Shown here: positions 12,425-23,800 of the stretch, piece by piece
Layout: every line of letters starts with the position of its first letter
How positions within the stretch are numbered: the stretch's first letter is position 1
Assembly: GCA_905221605.1 (NCBI GenBank)
Contig: CAJNDS010002262.1
Location: 248,001 to 312,000 of the forward strand
Length of the DNA stretch: 64,000 bases
Direction: 5' to 3'
DNA from: Symbiodinium natans
Taxonomy: Eukaryota; Sar; Dinophyceae; Suessiales; Symbiodiniaceae
Notes under the pieces: model-generated
Databases searched by the model: none
What the model saw: only the letters and a program-made list of their open reading frames with translations
Told to the model about the DNA's origin: nothing
Position numbers and translations under genes: made by a program

Positions 12425-13075
12425 ATTGTAGATCTGTGTGCAGCTGTCTACGACTTGCCTGCTAGCGGAATGTCTTCCCTGATCGAGCAGCCTTCTATCT
12501 CAATTTGACTTGCCATAGGGTCCCGCACATCTCCAACTCCTCCTTCTCGTGGCATTTCTGGCAGATGAAGATCTCTCTTGCGCGCATGATTATGAAAACT
12601 CTGACAAGCAACACTGGGGCGAATTCCTAATTACAGCTATCGCATGCCGCACACATGGCATTGACTTCAAAAGGTATATGCCGGCCCCCTTTCCGCTGAG
12701 ACAAACAAAGACCACCGATGATTGCTGCAGTAGCACGCTTTTCTTGCTGTGTCGAGACTAGACATCCGCAGCGCAATTGCCTCACTTGAAGTCTAGCCTT
12801 CCCCCATCGATCCTGCCAGAACTTGCGGTCTTCATCTCGACGGTTGGCATCGCTGTACAGCATCTCGAACCTCCCCGGACGTGCAGGGCAAATAAAAACA
12901 TACGTTTAACAAAGTAGACACCTTCAGCTTTTGCGCGGGCTGCGCCCACCAATCCTCGCATGCTGCACTTGTACCTTCGGCTCAGTGAACATTCCTAAAT
13001 TTGCCCAATCAAGCCACCCACAACCCGAAAAGCCGAAGTCCCCAAAACCTGAACACCCAAATCCTAATATGTCCA
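12425..13075. other. Region with no recognised gene
   Basis: Opposed open frames at 12549-12761 and 12627-12863 are uninformative. Nothing else is recognised. Confidence 0.4.
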
Positions 13076-13079
13076 AAAA

Positions 13080-13445
13080 CAACCATCCTAAACCCTTACA
13101 GTAAGCCCTAAACCCCGAAAACCCCGTCCTAGTCCTAGCCCCTAAACCCTAAACCCCGAAAAACCTACCCCTAAAACCCTAAACCCCTAAAAAGTCTGAC
13201 AACCGTGTTAGAAGCCCCTAAACCCTAAACCCTAAAACCTTAAACCCTAAACCCCAAACCCTAACCCTAAACCCTAAACCCTAAACCCTAAACCCTAAAC
13301 CCTAAACCCTGCACCTTGAAGGCCCCGCCGAGGCCGAGCGGCGGGGCGCCTGGCTTTGGGGCTTCGGAGGTCCACAGGCTTTTGGAGGGAATTTACCAGG
13401 GCTTTAGGGTTTAGGGTTTAGGGTTTGTTTAGGGTTTAGGGTAGG
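13080..13445. repeat. Telomere-repeat cluster, CCCTAAA then TTTAGGG
   Basis: A CCCTAAA array with variants spans 13080-13315. After about 85 bp of GC-rich unique DNA, TTTAGGG resumes at 13402-13442. Confidence 0.9.
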
Positions 13446-14023
13446 AGTTTTTGGAGGGTTCAGAGGGTGTTGAAGGGTTTATAGGGTTTACAAGATCCTT
13501 GAGGGGTTGATAAGGCTTGTTCTTTGTTTTGGGGGCATTTAAAGGGTTTATAGGATTGTTTAGGGTTTTTTGGGGGGGCGGGAGGGGACGGTCTGCTTAT
13601 TAGGGTTTAAGGTACAGGGGCACGGGTTTGTCAGGGTTTAGGTGCATGAGGGACTAGATTTTAGGGGCAGGGGTTGATGGTTCAAGAGTTGAACGTACTG
13701 CGTGTTGCAAATTGGCTTTGGGTCGGGGATCCAAAAGGGCTGTCAGGACTTGTGGCTCCTTTGCTTGGGCAGGTGCACGTGTGGAGATGTAGTCTCGTTG
13801 ATCTTGCTGGTAGTTGCCAGTGGTCATGGTAGGCTTGTCTGAGGGTCCTTCTCCGACCTTGAGATCTATTTCGCTGACTGCAAGGCGAGTACTTGAGCTC
13901 CTCTTACATTGCCATATCGAGCAGGTGATGCAAATTACAAAACTGCGAGAGCAAGCGTATCCACTGATGTCCGGTGCAGAGGAAGACATCATGTATGGCT
14001 CCTAAGCTCGGTTGAGGTATATA

Positions 14024-14090
14024 TTATATGTATATAAATAAATAAACATATATATATATATATAATATGTATATATATATATATACATCT
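14024..14090. repeat. TA microsatellite
   Basis: Nearly pure alternating TA with a few G/C interruptions. Confidence 0.9.
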
Positions 14091-14139
14091 CAGCGTAAAC
14101 TCATTTTTTATCCGACCCCAGCCGGAGCGGGGGCGGCGT

Positions 14140-15100
14140 CAGTGAAGACCCATCGTTGTCTGCTTCCTCGCCCAGTGCCTCGCTGCCCTTGCTGTCTGCT
14201 TCCTCGCCCAGTGCCTCGCTGCCCTTACTGCCTTCGCCCCCCCCCCCCCCCCCACCCTTCTGCCTTGCTGTTAGTGCCCCCTCCCGCTTAAGGGCTCAAG
14301 TGCATGCCCGAGCCCTCCCGCCCTCCCGACTGCCCCCGCGCTCCTGGCCCCTTGCCTCCACGCGGTTTAGGGTTTAGGGTTTAGGGTTTAAGGTTTAGGG
14401 TTTAGGGTTTAGGGTTTAGGGGTGCATGCCCGAGCCCTCCCGCCCTCCCGACTGCCCCCGCGCTCCTTGGCCCCTTCTTGGTGCCTGCCCAACCCCCTGC
14501 TGCCTTGCTGTTAGTAATGGAGTGTTTTAAGGGCCCTTGCTGCCCCTGCCCTTCCCGCCCTTTCCGCCCCCCCCCCGCCCTCCCCGCTGCCTCGGAGCCT
14601 TCCCCTCCTTGCTGCCCCCCCTCCCACCTAGTCATGGAGTGTTGCAAGGGCTCAAACCCTCCCGCCTTCCCGACTTCCGCTGCTCTTGCTGCCCCTGCCC
14701 TGCCCGCCCCCCCCCCCTCCTACCCCCGCCCCTTGCTCTCTTGCCTCCACCTTGCCCAACCCCCTCCCCCCCCCCCTTCCACCAAGAAATGGTGTGGTTT
14801 AAGGGCTCCAGCACATGCCCGAAACGTTTTGGTGCCTGCCCAACCCCCCTCCTGCCTTGCTGTCAGTAATGGAACCCTTTCACTGCCCTTGCTAGCTGCC
14901 CCTGCCCTTCCCGCTCTTTCCCGCCCCCTCCGCCCTCCCCACTAGTGCATGCCCGACCCCCCCCCCCTCGCTGCTTTGCTGTTCGTAAGGTTGGCTCGCT
15001 GCCCTTGCTGCCCCCGCCCCCCCCCGCCCCCCCCACCCTTCCCGCCCCCGCCGCCCTCCCACCTCTTGGTGCCTGCCCGATGTTAGCGTGCTTCAATTCT
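14140..15100. repeat. C-rich, strand-asymmetric block with internal duplications
   Basis: About 950 bp is dominated by CCC/CCT/TGCC on the plus strand, with very few G runs. A 31-bp unit (CTGCTTCCTCGCCCAGTGCC and following) is repeated in tandem at 14159-14221. A longer GTGCATGCCCGAGCCC segment occurs at about 14299-14355 and again at 14421-14480, either side of a TTTAGGG island (14364-14420). The open frames encode proline/leucine-rich repeat sequence and are not called as genes. Confidence 0.8.
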
Positions 15101-15267
15101 TACAGAGGGCGTGCATCATGAGCATCAGCGGGTCCAGCCCGGGACCCCCAGGCGCGCATCAGGAGCATCAGGCGGCTCCCGGGGCGGGACCCCGGGGGCG
15201 CATCAGGAGCATGACGCCCCCCAAAGGGCGGGCATAAGCGACGTGTCTAAGCCCGGGGCTAGGAAAA

Positions 15268-15450
15268 AGGGAGTTTAGGGGCCTTATAAAGTGCTTAGTA
15301 ACTTTAAGGGAGTCTAGGAGCCTCAAACGCTTAGAGATTTGAAGGGAGTTTAGGGGCCTGAAAATGCTTAGAAACTTTAAGGGAGTTGAGGAGCCTCAAA
15401 CGCTTAGAGATTTTAAGGGAGTTTAGGGGCCTCAAAATGCTTAGAAACTG
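15268..15450 (+). repeat. Tandem repeat, period about 37 bp
   Basis: Five units begin with AAGGGAGT(T/C)TAGG and contain GCTTAGA.A. Units alternate between AATGCTTAGAAAC and AACGCTTAGAGAT versions, so a dimer may be the real unit. Confidence 0.8.
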
Positions 15451-17330
15451 CTCGCCCCGCGCTTCTGCCTGCGCTGCCCGCCCATGGGCGCAGCCCCTTA
15501 AAATATTTGCATATGACTCACTATAAGAAGTACTACAACGGCATGCTGGTTTAATTTTACTTTCATTATGACTCCGGGCAAAAAGGCACCTCTGCCTGCT
15601 GGCATTCCTGCTGCCTTCTCTCCTGCACAGCTCTCAGCTGCCAGAAACTTGCTAAGTGGGCTGTGACCGGCTAAGGCACCACACGAAAGGAATCCCTTCC
15701 AACTGAAGGTTTAGGGCAAGTTTAGGGTTTAGGGTTTACTGGTAGGGCATAATTGCATAAGTACTTGACCAACAGGCTTTGCTTTTTGTTCTCGCGTGCT
15801 GCGCCGGGCTGCCAGGGTGTCAAACGCAGCGTCCACTGCTCTTTCCTGCGTACGAACCTGGGTGCATGGAGCATAAATGACCGAATACACGACCAGCATC
15901 TCGGCAGTCGAAAATCATCAAACGCCATTTCTTTATGCACCTACCGCATCGCCAAAAACACCCACAGGGCCAACCCGTGCTATCAACAAAATCTGCACGT
16001 AACCCATGCCGAGCACATGCAGGCAAACCCAGCCAAGCACCTCGCGCCCGTTGCTGCGCACTGGCTTAGGCTCCTGGGATGCTTGTCGCATGGTCACAGT
16101 CCCCTGTCAGCTTCCAGCACGAAAGTAGCGACACCCTTCCAAGAACACCTTCAGGCTCCCCCCAGCCCACAAAAGGGCCTCAAGCCCCTGTAATTTTCGG
16201 AGCTCCCAAAACAACCCTAAAGCCTAAACCCTAAACCCTAAACCCTAAACCCGGGGGCCTGAGCGCACAGGCCCCTGGCCCTCTGCGGGGCGAGGTGCCG
16301 GCGCCGGTGCGGGAGCCTTGCAATCTTGAGGCAGAAGTATTGGGGTTTAGGGTTTAGGGCTAGGGTTTAGGGCTGGGGAAGAAGAAGCGCCCCCCCCCCC
16401 TACATGAGAATATGAAGACCCCAAAACAGCTGGGAGATATAAGAAGCCCCTAGTTAGGCTTATAAAAACCCAAGAGAGACTGTTGGGGTCAGGGGTCTAG
16501 GGAGTTCCGGTTTGAAACGACCGGAACCGTTCCAGCAGGGTTCCTGCTTTCGGTCTAGGGGACTAGGGACTACAGTGCAACAGGGCTCTTACAGGCTGCA
16601 CCGCCTGGAGCCCAGTATCACGAACTATCATCGGTTAGGCAGTTAGGTGTTCAACCCCTGTTTAGCAACTGCAACGTTCCATGCCTAAGCCTGAGAGTTC
16701 CAGGTAGTACTTGGGCTTTTCGGAAGAACCCACTCCTAGAGGCAGAGGTCCTAGTGTGGCGAGTTCTGAACGCATGGTATGATTACATAGCGATGATAGT
16801 GATTCATCATGATGACACCGGTACTGCTGTACTGCTGTACTGCTGGTAGTACTTATAGTGAGCTAGGGCGCAAATAATTCTGGGGGTTCAGGGCGTAGCT
16901 CTTATGGTGCTGTACACGTCTTGCCACAACTCCAGTTGGCCTGGGCAGCTGCCAGGTACTCCGCGTGGTCAATCCTTAGATTGGGGCTTCTCCTCATTGA
17001 CACGAAAGGAACTGCAGGAGTCTAGCGTTTTCGGCTCTAGGGGGTTAGGGGGTTAGAGGCTAGAGGGTTAGGGTTCCTGAAGCCATGCACCCTCATATGA
17101 TATTACTATGTGCAAATGCAGCGTGCAATGGCCTAAGCTGGAAATGGACCTGTTACGTATTTTAAAAAAATATCGCACTCTTCCGCAGCGGCTCCGGGTT
17201 TTGGCTTTAGCCTTGATGTCCGCCTGACATCCTACAAACTACAGTGGGCATATGCAGCTGAGCCCCTGTCGCGCCATAGGCTTCCGGGACCTTCTCACAA
17301 GGGGCGCTCGGAAAAATAGAAGCACCACTT
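15450..17330. other. Region with no recognised gene
   Basis: It includes telomere-repeat patches at 15715-15740, 16220-16250 and 16340-16375. The 15753-16193 plus frame (146 codons) overlaps an equally open minus frame and has no recognised domain. Small inverted repeats around 16500-16560 and 17030-17070 (TAGGGGGTTAGGGGGTTAG) look like relics. Confidence 0.4.
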
Positions 17331-17590
17331 TAAACCCTAAACCCTAAACCCTAAACCCTAAACCCTAAACCCTAAACCCTAAACCCTAAACCCTAAACCC
17401 TAAACCCTAAACCCTAAACCCTAAACCCAGCCTTCGCCAGCCCCTTCCACGCCACTTCGCCCTCTGCGGCAGCTGTAGGCCTCCCGCAAGCCGCTTCTTT
17501 GAACAAAGACTTGGGCTTAGGAAAGCTGCGGTTCAGGGTTTATAGGGTTGAGGGTTGAGGGTTTAGGGTTGAGGGTTAGGGTTCCGGGGT
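17331..17590. repeat. CCCTAAA array then degenerate TTTAGGG/TTGAGGG patch
   Basis: A near-perfect CCCTAAA array spans about 17331-17428, followed at 17535-17590 by GGGTTTAGGGTTGAGGG-type sequence in the opposite orientation. Confidence 0.9.
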
Positions 17591-17933
17591 TAGGATTTGG
17601 GAAAGTTTAGGGGCAGAGGCAAGGAGGTCTAGTCCTCCTATATGTCCATGGCAAGAACACAACTCTCCTGAATCATCGCTCCTGACTGATTTGCATTTAT
17701 CGAGGGAATCTGCTCATGAAGGACAGGCTCAACACCACCAACCCCATCCCCCCTCAAAAAACAAAGAGGGTTGTCTCTCGTCACAGAAAACTCTGTCAAC
17801 AGGCATCTAGCTGCTAAGCACTAAACCGGAACTCACCAGCACCATCCACAGCTCAAACGTCCAGACCTTTTAACCCGATGTGCACAAAAAAGACATGACG
17901 GCACAGCACCACCGGAAGGATCTTCAGTGATAC

Positions 17934-17972
17934 CCCGCCCCCCCCCCCCCCCGCCCGAAAAAAAAAAAAGAA
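17934..17972. repeat. Poly(C)-poly(A) junction
   Basis: A long C run broken by single G residues is followed immediately by a run of twelve A. The same C-then-A (or T-then-G) arrangement recurs at 18430-18456, 19569-19615, 37202-37227, 37278-37317 and 45450-45478. Confidence 0.85.
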
Positions 17973-18207
17973 CCGGACACGACCTCTCAAGTCCTGCAAA
18001 GCTCCGACCCTGTGCTGCCAACATTAACCTGCACCTTCAACTAGAGTTTAGGTTTTACTGGTAGGGCTCCAGCTCCAGGGTTTAGGGTGTGAACCTTTAA
18101 GCCTGGGCACCAAAGGCAACTCTTAAACGTGACACCCTCAGGCTTTTTAGCCCCCCAAAACGCCAGCTTGAATGGGCGTCCCGCGTCTTAAAGCCATAAA
18201 GCCCTAC

Positions 18208-18327
18208 TTGGAGGCTCATGGGTAGTTATAAGTAGGGTTATCCTGATGGTGTCTATACTCCTGACCCTACTTAGGGTCCCTACAGGGAGTCCCTACCCTA
18301 CTTCGAACTACCCAAGCGAACCTCCAA
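18208..18327 (+). mobile_element. Palindromic element, family M3, best copy
   Basis: The left end reads TTGGAGGCTCATGGGTAGTT. The reverse-complemented right end reads TTGGAGGTTCGCTTGGGTAG followed by TTCGAAGTAGGG, matching the left-hand TTATAAGTAGGG. The terminal inverted repeats are about 30 bp with a non-coding interior. Confidence 0.7.
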
Positions 18328-18590
18328 ATAAGCCCTCCAGGCCCCTTCTGTGAAACGCCCGGTCCTGGCTAGGGCCGCTCCTTTGGCAGAAGCACCTCAG
18401 AGCAGTGCTTGGAGCTTGGGGAGGGGAAGGCGGGGGGGGGGGGGGGGGAAAAAACGTTAGAGCCTGGCAAAGGAGTGCTAAAATCCAGGTGTAGGGCTTG
18501 CGGGAACTCGAGGTCACAAGCTCCTCCTTTTTTTGACCCGGTACAAAGGCTGAGTTTTGTCACTGAGAAGCCTAGACTTGGTGGACGTAC

Positions 18591-18632
18591 TTGGTGGTTC
18601 ATCTGGGTAGCTATAAGCCGAGTGTAGGGCCA
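18591..18632 (+). mobile_element. Family M3, left end only
   Basis: TTGGTGGTTCATCTGGGTAG followed by CTATAAG matches the left end of 18208-18327. No right end is evident, so it is a truncated copy. Confidence 0.5.
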
Positions 18633-18790
18633 ACTTTAGGGCTTAAGGGGTTTTAGAGGGTGGGGACTTTGGGGCTTAGGGTCTAAGGTGGCCTAAGGGG
18701 GGCCCTCCAGCCGGAGATCTGCAGCGCCTACCCCCAAAGCAGTCGGGATTCACCATGCTGGACCTGTAGCCTGCCAAAGAGCGGGAATTC

Positions 18791-18904
18791 CCATTTGGTC
18801 AGTTCTCAAAAATATGGTCTTTTTTTCAGGTCCTTACTATAAGGCGGCCCCTCTGGTTTAGGGTACCCAAAAAGGGACCACAATTTAGGGAACTGACCAT
18901 TTGG
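18791..18904 (+). mobile_element. Palindromic element, family M2, complete copy
   Basis: The left end CCATTTGGTCAGTTCTCAAA and the reverse-complemented right end CCAAATGGTCAGTTCCCTAA give about 29 bp of terminal inverted repeat, extending through AT.(A/T)GTGGTC. The inner GGGTACCCAAAAAGGGACC recurs in copies at 42819, 43001 and 45281. Confidence 0.7.
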
Positions 18905-19495
18905 GACGCCTACAACTAAAAGCTGAGATGGCCGGGCTTCCGCACCTGGCTCCGCTTTGGTCTCCAGCCGGTAGGCAAAGGGAAGGTCTGGCAGCAGCTG
19001 TATGAGACAAGCCGTTCAGAGACACCTATAAGTCTTTAAGCGCGAGCGCAAGCTTGGAACAGCTTTGCAGGAGAGAAGTTCATCACACCGGGCCGGTTTA
19101 CGTTTAAGAGATACCCTCTTCGCCCCCTCCCGCGCCTATGGAGGTCTTGTTGTGGCAGCCCCTCGGTGCGTGGCATAAGGTGGTCAGGCATCTCTCTACG
19201 GACGCCGGATATCTCGACATGATCCTTTGAGATCGGCAAGGCTCCATGTATATTTTTGGGAGGATCTAAGGCCACTTTGTAAGGATTCCATGTGCCTTTG
19301 CCTTGCTCTGAGCCTTGTTCAGTGGGCATGTGCCGCAGCTCACAAGCATTCAGCACCGCTGAACCAGGCTCCCGACACCTTGGGGCCTCAAAACAAGGCA
19401 AGTTCGAAGCGACACAAAAGCAGAGCACGTCCGAAACTTTAGGAAGCTGCAGACCCAAGGTCGCCAAACCTAGACTCAAGAACGCGATGGTAACC
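18905..19495. other. Region with no recognised gene
   Basis: A 153-codon minus frame (19036-19497) has a plausible but unrecognised composition and no domain. I leave it uncalled. Confidence 0.35.
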
Positions 19496-19581
19496 ATTTG
19501 CTTAAGAACCCCCCGAAAAATAGACCTAAGAATCCCTATATTTCCTTGATAATTGGAAGAACTGTTTTGTGTTTTTTTTCT

Positions 19582-19612
<31 letters not shown>

Positions 19613-19632
19613 GGGTGGTTCTTATATGCAAA
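19496..19632 (+). mobile_element. Palindromic element, family M10, copy 2, with T-G homopolymer end
   Basis: The left end GCTTAAGAACCCCCCGAAAA and the right end GTGGTTCTTATATGC are inverted repeats. Next to the right end is a T run joined to a run of about 25 G, a probable replication-slippage expansion of an original TTTTGGGG-like terminus. Confidence 0.6.
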
Positions 19633-20820
19633 TAGTAGTCAGGGCATCCCAACAAGGCATCTCAGGCCATCCAGGCACGTGGTCCTCTTGAGGGCTGGGC
19701 AGGTGAGCTTGCACTCGGGCTTTGCGCAGGTCTTCACGTCAACCTTGCCTGGGCCCAAGAAGGGGGGAGAGAAACAGAAGTGCGGGGGTTCTTCTAAGTT
19801 GGGGTCCCCCCCCCCCATAGTGTATAGTGTAGAACTGCCCTCATTTTTTGTGGAAGGGCGTCCCAACAGCGGAGATGCTGCTGCGCTTCATGTCAGATCT
19901 TACGGTCACAAAAAAAACTGAACGGCGATTCCACAACATGCGTTCCGAGAACTTGTGGGACAACACTACCTCATGGGCACGCTGCGCACTGCGAACCTGG
20001 AGACTACTCGACTCGAGGACAAGTTATTGCGCCATGGGGCAGTCGAAGTGGCATACTGGATCTTCGCACCGTGTCTCACACCTGGCACTGCTTGAAATGA
20101 CGGAGGTCAGAGCGCACGGCATGCATCCGGCAGGCAACGTTCACGAAGGAGCGAAACCTTAACATCATTTAGCCCCTAGCAGCCTCAAGGCCACGAAGCC
20201 CCAAAAGCCTCAAACCGCAACCCGCATGACATGCTTGGCTCGGGCGAGGGCCCGCTTCCCGGGCACTCCATGTGACAGATCGCTTCCCCGCAAACAGTGT
20301 TGCACACTGGCGGGGGGCCTTCAGCGACACAAGGAGCTGCGCAGCGGACGCTGCTTGTTTGGAGTTGGGAGAATCAAAGGATATAGGTAGTTGACATAAC
20401 TATATACATACTTGTATATTCAGGTATGTATGCATTTATACTTCTATTGTATCTATAGCATATAGATATATATGTTCCATATATATACATATATCATCTG
20501 ATACAACTCCTGCAGACCGACTGTTAGTAGCTTTGGACTTGAGCGCCAGACAGTTCTCTGAATGGCACGTCTGCGGCGGACACACCACGGTGCACTTGGG
20601 ATCCTTGGCACCAGTCTAAGCCGACGGCCCATTACAGTAGGAGTTTCGGCTCGGAAACAGCAGTAGTAGCAGAATTACATAAGAAAACTGGGGGCGCCAT
20701 TTTATAGCATATCCACAAACGGTACCGGACTGGAATAAGAGAAGCTATGATAAGAACGCCAGAGCATGATTTGCAAATGCTTGCTTGAATCTTCTCATCC
20801 TTTCGAGATCCAGTCGGCCC
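19633..20820. other. Region with no recognised gene
   Basis: Open frames at 19639-19866 (minus) and 19848-20162 (plus) have no recognised domain. An AT-rich TATA/TACATA stretch occupies 20395-20495. Confidence 0.4.
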
Positions 20821-23800
20821 TAAACCCCACACCCTGACATGAACATCCTACGAACCCCAAACCCAAACCCTACACCCCAAATCCTAAACTAAACCCCTAC
20901 TACAGTAGAGAAGCAGGGGGCGCTGGGGCCGGCACTTTGCAGACGTGCCGGCAGTCCTGTTGCCGCATATCAGGGGTGGGTTGGGGGTTTAGGGTTAAGG
21001 GTTTAGGTCTGAGCCTCAGGGTCCAGAGTGTCGGGTTTGGGGTTTAGGGCTTGGGTATTCTTCAGGGGCAGGGTGTAGGTTTTGCAGGGTTTGGGGCTTC
21101 TTGGCCTGCGCACGCAAGAAGATGGTCGGCTACACATCGGGGTTTGGGTTTGGGGCTCGGACTCTGAACAACATTCTGCCACATACTAGGGTGCTATTAC
21201 GTAGGGCTTGGGGCTGAGAGTTCAGAAAAATCTCTGCTACTGTGTAGATTCAGGGTTTGGGGGTGAGGGGGTTCTGAACCAATGCTGCACGCAGGGTTTG
21301 GAGTTTAAAGTAGGGTTGGGTCGGTGTACTGTACGCCCCACCGGGGGCAGGGAAACCTCCCCAAAACTTGAAACCGACTCGGGGGCTTCCGGAACCCTAG
21401 AATCCTACACCCTGAACCCTAAACCCTAAACCCTAAACCCTAAACCCTTCAAGTCCTGCTCCTGCGGCTTCTTACAGGCTGTGAAGCATCTGGGCGGCTG
21501 GCAGACCTTCAGTGGGATTCCGAGAAGCCCGGCTTGGGGTTTAGGGTTTAGGGTGTAGGGTGTAGGGTTTAGGGTTTAGGGTTTAGATTTGGGGTCTGGG
21601 GTTTGGGTTTAGGGTGTAGGGTTTAGGGTTTCCGGTTTGGGTTGCCTCGTTACAGAAGCTCAGGCCGAGGCGGGTCGCGTAGCGTAAAAAACTAATATAC
21701 AGACTATACAAACGTGCCTAATTCACTGCACATGTCCTATGTTTGCAGTTTGACCTCATCACACTGCTTGGTCCGAGTGCTGACGAAGAACGCTCGGATT
21801 ACAACAACACTGCACGTAACTATCCATCTTGATTAGTACAGCTTTTGCAGCATGCCCAACACAATTCATGAGACAGGTGGGGGAGCAACGTGAAATGTAC
21901 CCTGCAGCATGCTGCAGCTCCGAGGCACTACAGCACAAGAACCCCGAGGCTGAGTGCCGATCCGCCTTGCAGGACTGGCTACACTCAGGCGTACCACAGT
22001 CCCAGGCCTCGAAAACGCGAGCAGGTACAACCTATCAGGCAGCCCCACTCCGCAAGCTTCCATATGTTCCTCTGTGAAGAAACGCAGCTTATCTTGAAGA
22101 GTATATGCCAAGCTCTTCTCCATATGGCCGCAAGCTAACACAGGGATTCACAGGGCCATAGGGCCTAGGGCCTAAGCAAACTAGAGGGAACTCGTGTTGA
22201 GGCCGATGTCTTGCGAAGATCAGCTTGGGCCAGGGGCGCAAGGAGCATTGCAGTCTGCGGACTCAGTTCTCGCCGAGCCTAGGTCAGCACGTGGCAAGGA
22301 AACATAAGAAAACAACACACACACACACACATGTTCCCTGATACTCCCTGATGTTCCCTGATGTTCCCTGATCTTCTCCGATGTTCCCGGAAAGCGAGCA
22401 GGCCGGTTTCCAGGCTTCCAGGCTCGGGGTTGGCTCCGAGCCTAAGGCAGCAGCATGTCAGCCACTTGGTTCCTTAACAGCCATTCCGCTGGCCATTAGG
22501 CTCCAGGCTGGCGTACCAAGGGCGATCCTGCCTTGGCCATCGATGAACGAAGCATTCACTTTCGGCGTTCTTCCTCCATGAAGCTTCCCTAAGCCCTAAA
22601 CCCTAAACCCTAAACCCTGTGCGAAGCTTGAGGGAACTGAGGCCAGCACGACCTCAGCCTCACAGCCGACTGCACAAGAGGTGCCGCCAAAGCGGCAAAG
22701 AAGAGCACCTTCATTGCTCGGAGGCCTGTCCCCGCATCCTTGGTGACTTGAATCACGAGCTGAAAGTCCAAAGCTCACTGGGTTTAGGGTTTAGGGTTTA
22801 GGGTTTAGGGTTTAGGGTTTAGGGTTTAGGGTTTAGGGACCTCAGGCTCACGCAGGGAGGCAAGAAAAGCACTTTGGCTTTCAGCGGCCCACGGCTAAGT
22901 GGAGCCAGACTTGTCGGCGGCGGCTCGGTCAAGAGAACCCGCCCAATCTATTGGGTTTAGAGTTTAGGGTTTAGGGTTTAGGGTTTAGAGGGTTTAGGGT
23001 TTAGGGTTTAGGGTTTAGGGTTTAGGGGGGTTTATTGCATTTTAAAGTTTAAAGACCCTTCCATGGACCTCCCTTATCAAGCTGAATCATGCAGCACCGG
23101 AACACTCCAGTCCTCAAGTCGCTGCAAGCGCTGTAGGCCGTCTTCGTAGAGGCGCCTCAGACAGTGCAAGCCTCTGGGAGGCTTCAAAATGGTACCCTAA
23201 ACCCTAAACCCTAAACCCTAAACCCTAAACCCTAAACCCTAAACCCTAAACCCTAAACCCTAAACCCTAAACCCTAAACCATTGCCGGCTACTGAGCGTA
23301 GGAGAGCACGAGCGGGCAGCAACGAATCTCTAAGGGAGTGCTGGACGTGCGGCAAGCGAGCCTTGTTCTGAGCTCCAGGTCCGCCACCGAAAGAGTACGA
23401 TTGTGGACGGAGCCTGGGGCTTGAAGAGGCTTCACAAATGGAGCACAAAACTGGTACGGTACTTGGTGGAGAAAGGCACCTTCACCGTGCTAAAGCCCCA
23501 ACTCTCTATAAGCCCTACTGTAAATAAGCCCATGGGAATTGCTCTAAACTCACTGACTACGAGCCGGGCCTACCTAGCCGTCCGCCTGGACTTCCGCAGC
23601 TTCACTTTTGCGTGGGTTGTTGTACACGTAGCCACATGATGTATACGGACACAGTACTTGCTGGTGAGGGTCTGGAAACCTCCTAGAAGATGGCTGCTAG
23701 AGCTGCGTGGAAGCGGGCACTGAAAAGTAGGGCCCCTCTTGGGCTGCACATGAGGGAGCTCCTTCCGGACTTCCATATCTTTTGCACGGTAGGGAAGGTA

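Noticed and set aside
14402-15096. Proline-rich (plus) and glycine-rich (minus) proteins
   Set aside because: Composition is dictated by the C-rich block and its duplications; frames on both strands are open.
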